Below, in pieces: positions 15,144-21,715 of a stretch of 22,888 bases of DNA. The position numbers were made by a program, and so were the translations under genes. Source of the stretch: RPQJ01 sp035554635 (GTDB lineage Bacteria; Pseudomonadota; Gammaproteobacteria; Steroidobacterales; Steroidobacteraceae); assembly GCA_035554635.1 (NCBI GenBank), contig DATMIB010000180.1, forward strand, positions 1 through 22,888, in the 5' to 3' direction. The notes beneath the pieces are model-generated. The model saw only the letters and a list, made by a program, of their open reading frames with translations. It ran no database searches and was not told the origin of the DNA. The stretch's first letter is position 1. Every line of letters begins with the position of its first letter.

Positions 15144-16715
15144 TTACGCGGCGGCGACGGAGTGGACATGCGCGAGCCATCGCTGCCAGCGCGCGTCGCT
15201 CGCGAGCGTCCGCAGCAACGGCGACGACGGCAGCCACTCGAGCGACGTGCAGCGGGGCGCGGCGCACTGGCCGGGCCCGGCATCGGCGGCAATCTCCAGC
15301 CACTCGAAGGCGGCGTCGGCCTCGCCACGGTAGGCGTGCACTTCCGCCACGAGGTACGCGCGCGGGCCACCGGCGTGTTGCTCGAGCGCTTCCAGGGCAC
15401 GGTCGGATTCGTCTTGTCGCCCGAGCGCGTGGTAGGCCAGGGCTCGGACCTGGGCCGCCGACGCCGCGTCGCCCAGTTGGTCGGCCACGCGCAGCGCCTC
15501 CGCGAGGTCGCCGGCGAGCACGCGCACCACGCCCAGCAGCGCCGCCGCGTCGGCGTCGGTCGGATTGAGCGTCCGCAGCTCCTGCAACTGCGCGGCCGCT
15601 TCGTCGTAACGCCCCGCGAGGTAAAGGAACACGGCCAGGTTGTGCCGCACCGCCCCTCCGAGCGGATCGGCGTCGACTGCGCGTCGCTGCATTGCGACCG
15701 CCGTCGCCCAGTCGCCGCGCTCGGCCGCCGCCGAGGCGGCGAAACTCGAGACCAGCGGGTCGTCCGGTTCGAGCGCGACCGCCTCGCGCAGGTGGGCGTC
15801 GCCCGCCACGCGCTCGCCGGTGTACCACGCGACGTTCGCGAGCCGCAGGTGGGCCTCGGCGACGTGCGGATCGAGCTCGAGCGCGCGTGTCGCGGCCCGG
15901 TGCACCGCAGCGAGGCCACCGGCCGGCGCGGTGCGCTGCTCGACCACGTCGAGCCACCAGGTGCTCGCAATGCCCGCCCATGCCCGCGCATGGCTGGGGT
16001 ACAGCGCCACGGTCGCTTCGAACCGTTCGCGCGCGCTCTGCACGTCCCCGGGGCCGCGACGCTGCAGCAGGAACCGGCCCTGGCGATAGACGTCCTCGGC
16101 CTCGGCGGGCACGACGGCCGTCGTCGGCGCGGCGACGAGTTCCGCAGGCAAGGCCGGCACCTGCGGGCGCCACGCCGGCCAGGCCAGCAGGCCCGTGAGC
16201 AGGCTGGCCGCGACGAGCGCCAGCGCGACCCTGGGCATCCCGATCCGCGGTCGCGCGGCAATGACCGCGATCGGCCGATCGGCGGCGGCGATCTCGTGCG
16301 CTGCGATCGGCGCATCGGCGGCGGCGGTCGCACGTGCTGCGACCGGCGCTGATCGCCGCGCTGCGGACTCCGTGGACCCGGCAGGCCGCACGTCCTCGTC
16401 GAGACGGCCGATGAACCGGTAACCACGCTTGGGAATCGTCTCGATGTACTGCGGATGGTCGGCATGATCCTGCAGCGCGGTGCGCAGGCGCCGCACGGCA
16501 CTGTTGAGTGCCGTGTCGAAGTCGACGACGCCGCGCGGCCACAACCGCGCAATCAGCTCTTCCCGGCTGACCATCTCGCCCGGTTGCGCGAGCAGCGACT
16601 CGAGCACGGCCAGCGGCTGGCTCTGCAACCGCACCCGCACCCCGGCGCGCTGCAGCTCGCCGGTGCAGCAGTCCAGCGTCCAGCCGTCGAAACGGATCAC
16701 CCGGCTCGCGGTCAT
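15144..16715 (-). CDS. CadC-like transcriptional regulator: winged helix, membrane segment and TPR-rich C-terminus
   Basis: A 523-residue predicted membrane-anchored regulator. Residues 1-105 are an OmpR/PhoB-type winged-helix DNA-binding domain (FDGWTLDCCTGEL; SREELIARLWP; VVDFDTALNSAVRRLRTAL; YIETIPKRGYRFIG). There is no receiver domain, so it is not a classical response regulator. An Ala-rich linker (about 110-158) leads to one transmembrane helix (161-180, PRVALALVAASLLTGLLAWP). The rest (about 205-515) is helical with TPR-like repeats such as EDVYRQGRFLLQRRG, AHLRLANVAWYTGERVAGDAHLREAVALEP and GGAVRHNLAVFLYLAGRYDEAAAQLQ. This would place the TPR sensor in the periplasm and the DNA-binding domain in the cytoplasm. 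ATG 16715 is supported by the conserved start and GGGGG about 5 nt upstream. It is divergent from the ScyD-family gene across repeats that are plausible targets. Confidence 0.9.
   Translation of the reverse strand: MTASRVIRFDGWTLDCCTGELQRAGVRVRLQSQPLAVLESLLAQPGEMVSREELIARLWPRGVVDFDTALNSAVRRLRTALQDHADHPQYIETIPKRGYRFIGRLDEDVRPAGSTESAARRSAPVAARATAAADAPIAAHEIAAADRPIAVIAARPRIGMPRVALALVAASLLTGLLAWPAWRPQVPALPAELVAAPTTAVVPAEAEDVYRQGRFLLQRRGPGDVQSARERFEATVALYPSHARAWAGIASTWWLDVVEQRTAPAGGLAAVHRAATRALELDPHVAEAHLRLANVAWYTGERVAGDAHLREAVALEPDDPLVSSFAASAAAERGDWATAVAMQRRAVDADPLGGAVRHNLAVFLYLAGRYDEAAAQLQELRTLNPTDADAAALLGVVRVLAGDLAEALRVADQLGDAASAAQVRALAYHALGRQDESDRALEALEQHAGGPRAYLVAEVHAYRGEADAAFEWLEIAADAGPGQCAAPRCTSLEWLPSSPLLRTLASDARWQRWLAHVHSVAAA
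16268..16339. repeat. 36-bp imperfect tandem duplication inside the regulator linker
   Basis: Copies 16268-16303 and 16304-16339 match at about 29 of 36 positions. The 36-bp period is 12 codons, so the frame is kept. It encodes the repeated Pro-Ile-Ala-containing segment of the Ala-rich linker between DNA-binding domain and membrane helix, and so changes only linker length. Confidence 0.65.
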
Positions 16716-16783
16716 GTGCCAACCCCCGGATTCCTCGCGGAACCCACGCCCAGCCCGCCGTCCAGCACCCGTTCTGCAGCCCC

Positions 16784-16812
16784 ACGATACCGGGCAGCGC
16801 GCCGGTCAGGAA
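16784..16812 (-). promoter_or_regulatory. Possible activator-type promoter for the CadC-like regulator
   Basis: On the minus strand TATCGT (16789-16784) could be a -10 element. The -35 position 17 bp upstream (TTCCTG, 16812-16807) is poor and overlaps the nearest GTCAG repeat, as expected for a promoter that needs an activator bound at -35. Weak evidence. Confidence 0.2.
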
Positions 16813-16832
16813 GATGTCAGCGATCCGTCAGG
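16805..16832. promoter_or_regulatory. Three GTCAG direct repeats at exact 11-bp spacing: candidate OmpR/PhoB-type operator
   Basis: GTCAG occurs at 16805, 16816 and 16827, a strict 11-bp period (one helical turn). The site is in the 228-bp gap between the divergent CadC-like regulator and the ScyD-family gene. PhoB-family winged-helix proteins bind tandem direct repeats of about 11 bp (the Pho box carries TGTCA at this spacing), and the middle unit here reads TGTCAG. The adjacent regulator has that kind of DNA-binding domain, so autoregulation and control of the divergent gene are reasonable. The assignment of the protein to the site is inference. Confidence 0.5.
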
Positions 16833-16943
16833 TTCCGGCCATGGACCTCGCCACAGGCCAGCGGACACTGGCGCAAGGCCGTCGCCGTCTCGACCGTCGC
16901 AACCGCCGACCGACAACATCATGAACGACCAGGAGGGAACCCC

Positions 16944-18083
16944 GTGACCACCGAAGCGAGTCGCGCCCGGATGGCGCGGGCGCAAGCCCTGCCATTGCTC
17001 CTCACCGTGTTGTATGCGGTCGACGCGCCGGCCGACGTCGGTGACGCCGTCACCCTCGCAAGCGGCCTTGCCAACCCGCGCGGCCTGGCCTTCGCGCCGA
17101 ACGGCGACCTGTACGTCGCCGAATCGGGCACCGGCGGCCAGGGCAACTGCACGTTTTCGCCGCCGAACCCGGCCAACCAGCGCTGTTATGGCGAGACCGG
17201 CGCGATTTCGCGGGTCCTGCCCGAAGGCGGCTTCGAACGCGTGGTCACGGGCCTGCCGTCGCTCGGGCTTCCCGACGGCACCGCCGAAGGCGGCCCCGTC
17301 GACGTGTCGTTCCTCGGCACCGCCGCGATCGTGACGATGAGTTGGGGCGGCAACCCCGCGCTGCGCGCGCCGCTCGGCCCGAAGGGGTACATGTTCGGGT
17401 CGTTGCTGCAGACGACGCCCGGCGGCACCTGCAAAGTGCTCGCGGATGTCGCCGCGCACGAGGTCGCGGCAAATCCGGCCGGCGGCAACGTGGACTCCAA
17501 CCCGTACAGCGTGCTCGCACAACCGGGGCGCCGGATCGTCGCCGACGCCGGCGCCAACGCGCTGATCGAGGTGCGGCCCAACGGCCAGACCCGCACGTTC
17601 AGCCTGATCCCGTTCCTGCCGCCGGTGCCGCCGATCCCCGCGCCCCGCGAACCCGTGCCGACGTCCGTGGCCGAGGGGCCGGACGGCGCGCTCTATGTCG
17701 GCGAGCTGACGTCGTTCCCGTTCTGGCCCGGCACGGCCTCGGTCGTGCGTGTCGCGAGCGACGGGTCGTCGGTCGAAACGTATGTGCCCGGGCTCACGGC
17801 CGTCGTCGACCTTGCGTTCGACGCGGGCGGGGCGCTGTACGTGCTCGAGATCGCGCGCGGCCAGGTCGGGCCGTTCCCGCCACCGCCGCCACCGAATCCG
17901 GGGCTGGGCATCGGCCGCCTGCTGCGTGTGTGCCCGGGCGGCATGCCGGAAGTACTGTTGAGCGGGCTCACGTTCGCTGCCGGCGTCGCGATCGGGCCCG
18001 ACGGTGCGGCGTACCTGACGAACTTCAGCACCTCGTCGACTGCGGGCGAAGTGCTGCGACTGGCGGTCGCACCCTGCCGCTGA
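16944..18083 (+). CDS. ScyD/ScyE family protein (secreted NHL/beta-propeller-like)
   Basis: A 379-residue predicted exported protein. A GTG start at 16944 is chosen because a perfect AGGAGG (16931-16936) lies 7 nt upstream and it gives a signal peptide (ALPLLLTVLYAVDAPA). The mature part has blade-like repeats: LASGLANPRGLAFAPNGDLYVAESG, TSVAEGPDGALYVGELTSFPFWPG, AVVDLAFDAGGALYVLEIARGQ and AAGVAIGPDGAAYLTNFSTS. These fit the ScyD/ScyE family, named from cyanobacterial scytonemin genes but widespread as proteins of unknown function in other bacteria. No other scytonemin genes are present, so that pathway is not implied. Two proline-rich loops (near residues 214-232 and 313-320) interrupt the blades. 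Four cysteines could form disulfides. Divergent from the CadC-like regulator, whose target it may be. Confidence 0.85.
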   Translation: MTTEASRARMARAQALPLLLTVLYAVDAPADVGDAVTLASGLANPRGLAFAPNGDLYVAESGTGGQGNCTFSPPNPANQRCYGETGAISRVLPEGGFERVVTGLPSLGLPDGTAEGGPVDVSFLGTAAIVTMSWGGNPALRAPLGPKGYMFGSLLQTTPGGTCKVLADVAAHEVAANPAGGNVDSNPYSVLAQPGRRIVADAGANALIEVRPNGQTRTFSLIPFLPPVPPIPAPREPVPTSVAEGPDGALYVGELTSFPFWPGTASVVRVASDGSSVETYVPGLTAVVDLAFDAGGALYVLEIARGQVGPFPPPPPPNPGLGIGRLLRVCPGGMPEVLLSGLTFAAGVAIGPDGAAYLTNFSTSSTAGEVLRLAVAPCR

Positions 18084-18121
18084 TGAGGCGCACGCATCGC
18101 GCGAGGTGAATGCGGGGGATG

Positions 18122-18148
18122 CGTCGTCGACGCGTTCGCGCGACGACG
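18122..18148. terminator. Strong GC hairpin downstream of the ScyD-family gene
   Basis: CGTCGTCG (18122-18129) pairs with CGACGACG (18141-18148), and the interior CGCG-TT-CGCG extends the stem to 12 bp with one bulged A. It starts 38 nt after the ScyD-family stop. There is no U run, so it may slow transcription or stabilise the mRNA end rather than act as a classical intrinsic terminator. The rest of the 245-bp gap before the permease shows only a weak TTGACT (18290-18295) without a good -10. Confidence 0.35.
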
Positions 18149-18328
18149 TGGGGATGGTCGACGGTCGGTTCCACAGGGAGGTGGGCCGGCCGTCGACTGA
18201 CCGTCACCGCGATCACGACCGACGCTGCGCCCGCATTGCGACGGCGACTGCCGCTGCCCCCGCATCGTCACCTCGACCGCGGCGCACGCTTGACTTCGGG
18301 GCACGTTCGGCTTTCCCATGCCGGACAC

Positions 18329-19690
18329 ATGAATTCCGCGACCGAGACGGCAACCGGCAAGCCGCACGAACTCAGCCGGACCCTCCTGCCCCGTCACATC
18401 ACGATGATCACCATCGGCGGCGTGATCGGCGCCGGGCTGTTCGTCGGCAGCAGCGCTGTCATTGCCGCGGCCGGGCCCGCGGCATTGCTGTCGTACGTGA
18501 TCGCCGGCGCCATCGTGTTCGTCGTCATGCGCATGCTCGGCGAAATGGCGCTGACGCACCCGCACGTGCGCTCGTTCGCGGAGTTCTCGCGACTCGGCCT
18601 CGGCAACGGCGCGGGATTCGTGGCCGGCTGGCTGTATTGGTGGTTCTGGATCGTGGTCGTGCCGATCGAGGCGATCGCCGGCGCGCAGATCCTGACCCTG
18701 TGGTTCCCGCTCCCGGTCTGGCAGATCGGGTTGGTGCTGATGGCCGTGATGACGGCCGTGAACCTGCTCTCCGCGCGTTCCTACGGCGAATTCGAGTTCT
18801 GGTTTTCGTCGATCAAGGTCGCGGCGATCGTCGCGTTCGGGCTGGTCGCGGCCGCGCACGTGTTCGGCCTGGCCTCGCCCGAGGAACCTCTCTTCAACAA
18901 CCTGACCGCCCACGGCGGCTTCGTGGCGCAAGGCTGGGCGCCCGTGCTGGCCGCGGTGACGACGGTGTTCTTCTCGATGGTCGGGCCCGAGATCACGACC
19001 GTCGCGGCGGCCGAGTCGAAGGACCCCGAGCGGGCCGTCGTGCGCATGGCCACCTCGATCTCGTGGCGCATCCTGGTCTTTTACGTGGCGTCGCTGTTCC
19101 TGATCGTCAGCGTCGTCCCCTGGACCCGCATCGTGGCGGGCGAATCGCCGTTCACGCTCGCGCTGAACACGATGGGCTACGGCTGGGGCAGCGCGGCGAT
19201 GAGCTTCATCATCCTGACCGCGGTGCTTTCCTGCCTCAATTCGGCGGTCTACGTCTGCTCGCGCGTGCTGCACGTGCTCGCCGATCGCGGCGATGCGCCG
19301 CGCTGGCTGGTCGAAGTCAACACGCGCCACGTGCCGGCACGTTCGATCTGGCTCGGGTCGATCGTCGGCGTCATCGGCGTCGTGCTGGCGATCGTCTCGC
19401 CCAATGCAGTGTTCGCGTTCCTGGTCAGCTCCGCCGGGACGGTCATCGTGTTCGTCTACCTGATGACGGCCGTGTCGCAGATCCGCCTGCGTCGTCGCCA
19501 TCCCGAGACCGAAACGAAAGCCGTGCGCGTCTGGCTGTTCCCGTGGCTCAGTTACGCCGCGATCGCCGGGATGGTTGCCGTGCTCGTGGCCATGGCGCTG
19601 ACGCCCGCGCTCGCGAGCCAGCTGTGGTTCAGCGTGCTCACGCTCGCAGTGACGGTCGTCGCGTACCTGGTGGTGCGCAGGAGGCGCTGA
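18329..19690 (+). CDS. Amino acid permease, APC superfamily (AAT family, GabP-like)
   Basis: A 453-residue inner-membrane proton-coupled importer. After a short hydrophilic start (MNSATETATGKPHELSRTLLPRH), the diagnostic TM1 ITIGGVIGAGLFVGSS and TM2 MRMLGEMALTHP closely resemble GabP (gamma-aminobutyrate permease) and its relatives. About 12 hydrophobic helices follow, with FFSMVGPEITTVAAAESKDPERAVVRM (TM6 region) and LTAVLSCLNSAVYVCSRVL (TM8 region) as expected. It ends in an Arg-rich cytoplasmic tail. I chose ATG 18329 rather than an earlier in-frame ATG because the family starts just before the HITM motif and the upstream residues are unlike the family; the ribosome binding site is weak. 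Substrate may be GABA or another neutral or aromatic amino acid. An aminotransferase 2 kb away could fit amine/amino acid use, but this is not an operon. Confidence 0.92.
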   Translation: MNSATETATGKPHELSRTLLPRHITMITIGGVIGAGLFVGSSAVIAAAGPAALLSYVIAGAIVFVVMRMLGEMALTHPHVRSFAEFSRLGLGNGAGFVAGWLYWWFWIVVVPIEAIAGAQILTLWFPLPVWQIGLVLMAVMTAVNLLSARSYGEFEFWFSSIKVAAIVAFGLVAAAHVFGLASPEEPLFNNLTAHGGFVAQGWAPVLAAVTTVFFSMVGPEITTVAAAESKDPERAVVRMATSISWRILVFYVASLFLIVSVVPWTRIVAGESPFTLALNTMGYGWGSAAMSFIILTAVLSCLNSAVYVCSRVLHVLADRGDAPRWLVEVNTRHVPARSIWLGSIVGVIGVVLAIVSPNAVFAFLVSSAGTVIVFVYLMTAVSQIRLRRRHPETETKAVRVWLFPWLSYAAIAGMVAVLVAMALTPALASQLWFSVLTLAVTVVAYLVVRRRR

Positions 19691-19700
19691 GTCTCTGCTC

Positions 19701-19724
19701 CCTCTCCCGCCCTGGCGGGAGAGG
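19701..19724. terminator. Perfect palindrome between convergent genes: bidirectional terminator or REP-like element
   Basis: Arms CCTCTCCCGCC and GGCGGGAGAGG (11 bp each) flank a 2-nt centre. It sits 10 bp after the permease stop and 9 bp before the SDR stop, so it can serve both genes. Similar CCTCTCCCGC...GCGGGAGAGG palindromes are common as dispersed extragenic elements in GC-rich proteobacteria, from general knowledge. No U run follows. Confidence 0.65.
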
Positions 19725-19733
19725 TGAGAGCAC

Positions 19734-20396
19734 TCACCAGGGCAGCGCTTCGCCGTTCATGTGCAGGAAGCGGCCGCTCGTCTCGAGCGTGAGCTCGTCG
19801 ATCCGCTGCAACAACCCCCGCACCGATTCGTCCACCTCGATCATGCCGTGGCCCGCGGTCATCTCGGTGCGCACGGCGCCCGGGTGCAGGATCGCGACGG
19901 CGACGCCACGCGGTTTCAGTTCGAGCGCGAGCGAGACGCCCGCGGCGTTGAGCGCCGCCTTGCTCATGCGATAGCCGAAATAGCCGCCCGAGGCGTTGTC
20001 GCCGATCGAACCCATGCGACTCGTCACCAGCGCCACCTTCGCGCCGCGGTGCAGGCTCGGCACCAGCGCGCGTGTCAGGAACAGCGGCGCCAGCGCATTG
20101 AGTTCGAACTGTGCGCGAACCGCACGCGGGTCGACGTCGTCGAGCGTGTCGGCGACGAGCATGCCGGCGTTCTGCACCAGCAGGTCGATCGACTGCCCGG
20201 CGAACCGCGACGCGAGCGCGTCCCAGGTCGCCGCGGCAGTGACGTCGCACCCGTCCTCGACCCGCACGCCGAGGGCCGCGAGTTCCGGCGAACTGCGGCG
20301 GCAGACCGCGACGACGTCGGCGCCACGCGCCTTGAGCTGACGACACAGTTCGAGTCCGATGCCGCGATTGGCACCGGTGACGATGGAAATTCCCAT
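19734..20396 (-). CDS. Short-chain dehydrogenase/reductase (C-factor-like SDR)
   Basis: A 220-residue NAD(P)-dependent oxidoreductase, cytoplasmic. The Rossmann motif TGANRGIG is at 7-14, NAG at 76-78, a catalytic Ser near 126-130 (TSRMGSIGD), and Tyr142/Lys146 in GYRMSK; HPGAVRTEM follows near 175. Its short length and TGANRGIGLELCRQL start resemble the CsgA/C-factor group of SDRs. A strong AAGGAG lies 7 nt before the ATG. It is monocistronic here: convergent with the permease and divergent from the aspartic protease gene. Substrate is unknown. Confidence 0.92.
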   Translation of the reverse strand: MGISIVTGANRGIGLELCRQLKARGADVVAVCRRSSPELAALGVRVEDGCDVTAAATWDALASRFAGQSIDLLVQNAGMLVADTLDDVDPRAVRAQFELNALAPLFLTRALVPSLHRGAKVALVTSRMGSIGDNASGGYFGYRMSKAALNAAGVSLALELKPRGVAVAILHPGAVRTEMTAGHGMIEVDESVRGLLQRIDELTLETSGRFLHMNGEALPW

Positions 20397-20523
20397 CCAG
20401 TTCTCCTTGCAGGCGGCCCGCCTCGAGCCGGCGAGCCGTTCGTTGCGTACGACGAAGCGATTCTAGGCCATCGTCGTGTTGGTATACGCTGCGCCGGGGC
20501 TTGTCCGGGAATCGATTCCAATC
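20397..20523. promoter_or_regulatory. Divergent promoter region between SDR and aspartic protease genes
   Basis: The 127-bp gap must drive both genes. On the minus strand TAGAAT (20465-20460) is a good -10 candidate 64 nt before the SDR start, though its -35 is poor. On the plus strand TATACG (20483-20488) could be the -10 for the protease gene, giving a leader of about 30 nt. The two elements face each other within 30 bp, so the promoters may interfere. Confidence 0.3.
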
Positions 20524-21570
20524 ATGAGTTCGGGGAAGGCGATCGATTTCGCGCGATGGACCGCGCGACGAAGGGGCGCTGCGCTGCCACTGGCCTGCGC
20601 AGCAGCGATGCTGTTGTTGTCGTCCGCGACCGTGCGCGCGCAGGTCGCACCTTCGTCGCCGACGACACCGCCACCATCGCCGCCAACGGCGCTGGCCGCG
20701 CCCGACCCGACGCCCGAGACCGCGGTCGAGGAAGTGGTCGTCGCGGCACCCGAGCCGCGTTACGTTGCGCCGACGACGCGCGACAGCATCGGTCGCATCT
20801 GGGCGCCGGTGCTCATCAACGGCCAGGGACCGTTCCGGCTCGTGCTGGACACCGGTGCGAGCAAGTCCGCGATCGTGCCGCGGGTCGCCGAGCGACTCGC
20901 GCTGCCGGTCAAGACACGGGGCGCCAAAGTCCGTGGCGTGACGGGCTCTGCGGTGGTGCCGACCGCGAAAATCGAATCGCTGCAGTTCGGCGACCTGCTG
21001 GTGGAAGACGTCACGGTGCCGATCGTCGCCGACGTGTTCGGCGGCGCCGACGGCGTGCTCGGCGGCGACGGCCTGCAGGACAAGCGCATCTTCGTCGAGT
21101 TCCGCAACGACCGCATCTCGATCGCGCGCTCGCGCAAGCAACCGGCCCCGCCCGGTTACTCGATCGTGCCGTTCAAGTACGTCCGCCCGCTCGGCCTGCG
21201 TACGACGGTCATGGTCGGCCCGGTCAAGACCATCGCGATCATCGACACGGGCGGCCAGGCGACCATCGGCAACCTCGCGTTGCGTGAGGCCCTCGCGCGG
21301 CACCGTGGCGAAAAGGATCCGTTCGACGACGCCGTCATCGGCGTGACGGAGGACGTGCAGGCGGCGACGCGCGTCCGCGTGCCCACGATCGTGATCGGGA
21401 GCCTGGCGTTGCGCCGGGCGGACATCCGTTTCGCCGACCTGCACATCTTCGAGCACTGGAAACTGCTGTCGGAGCCGGCACTGATGATCGGCATGGACGT
21501 GCTCGGCACGATCGACTCGCTCGTGATCGATTTCCGGCGCGAGGAATTGCAGGTGCAGACGCAGCGGTAA
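20524..21570 (+). CDS. Exported clan AA aspartic protease-like protein with two DTG motifs
   Basis: A 348-residue protein. The signal peptide or anchor is Arg-rich then hydrophobic (WTARRRGAALPLACAAAMLLLSSATVRAQ), followed by a Pro/Thr/Ala-rich linker (about 45-75). Two retropepsin-like lobes follow: Asp109 in LVLDTGASKSAIV with VLGGDGLQDKRIFVEFRNDRISIAR closing lobe 1, and Asp241 in IIDTGGQATIG with MIGMDVLGTIDSLVIDFRREELQVQ closing lobe 2. The D-to-D spacing is 132 residues. Two lobes in one chain could form a pepsin-like active site without dimerising. Similar periplasmic aspartyl-protease-family proteins are widespread in proteobacteria and mostly uncharacterised. ATG 20524 is preferred to a GTG at 20476 because the signal peptide starts here and the extra residues look non-conserved; the ribosome binding site is weak. 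Confidence 0.88.
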   Translation: MSSGKAIDFARWTARRRGAALPLACAAAMLLLSSATVRAQVAPSSPTTPPPSPPTALAAPDPTPETAVEEVVVAAPEPRYVAPTTRDSIGRIWAPVLINGQGPFRLVLDTGASKSAIVPRVAERLALPVKTRGAKVRGVTGSAVVPTAKIESLQFGDLLVEDVTVPIVADVFGGADGVLGGDGLQDKRIFVEFRNDRISIARSRKQPAPPGYSIVPFKYVRPLGLRTTVMVGPVKTIAIIDTGGQATIGNLALREALARHRGEKDPFDDAVIGVTEDVQAATRVRVPTIVIGSLALRRADIRFADLHIFEHWKLLSEPALMIGMDVLGTIDSLVIDFRREELQVQTQR

Positions 21571-21715
21571 GTCGTCGCGCCGGAGCCTGCGGGGCGATCA
21601 CGGCCGCCCGATATCCAGCCGCTCCGCTGCGCCGCGACCTCGCCGCTGGCGGGCGGCACTGCAGCAACACAGCAACCGCTTGGCCGCCCATCCCGCCTGC
21701 GGTGCGTTTCATGCG

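Noticed and set aside
16944..18083. Scytonemin biosynthesis cluster
   Set aside because: Only the ScyD/ScyE-type family is seen; ScyA, ScyB and ScyC homologues are absent from the window.
18110..18328. 73-residue N-terminal extension of the permease
   Set aside because: Arg-rich, unlike the family, and overlapping the hairpin downstream of the ScyD-family gene; GabP-type proteins start just before HITM.
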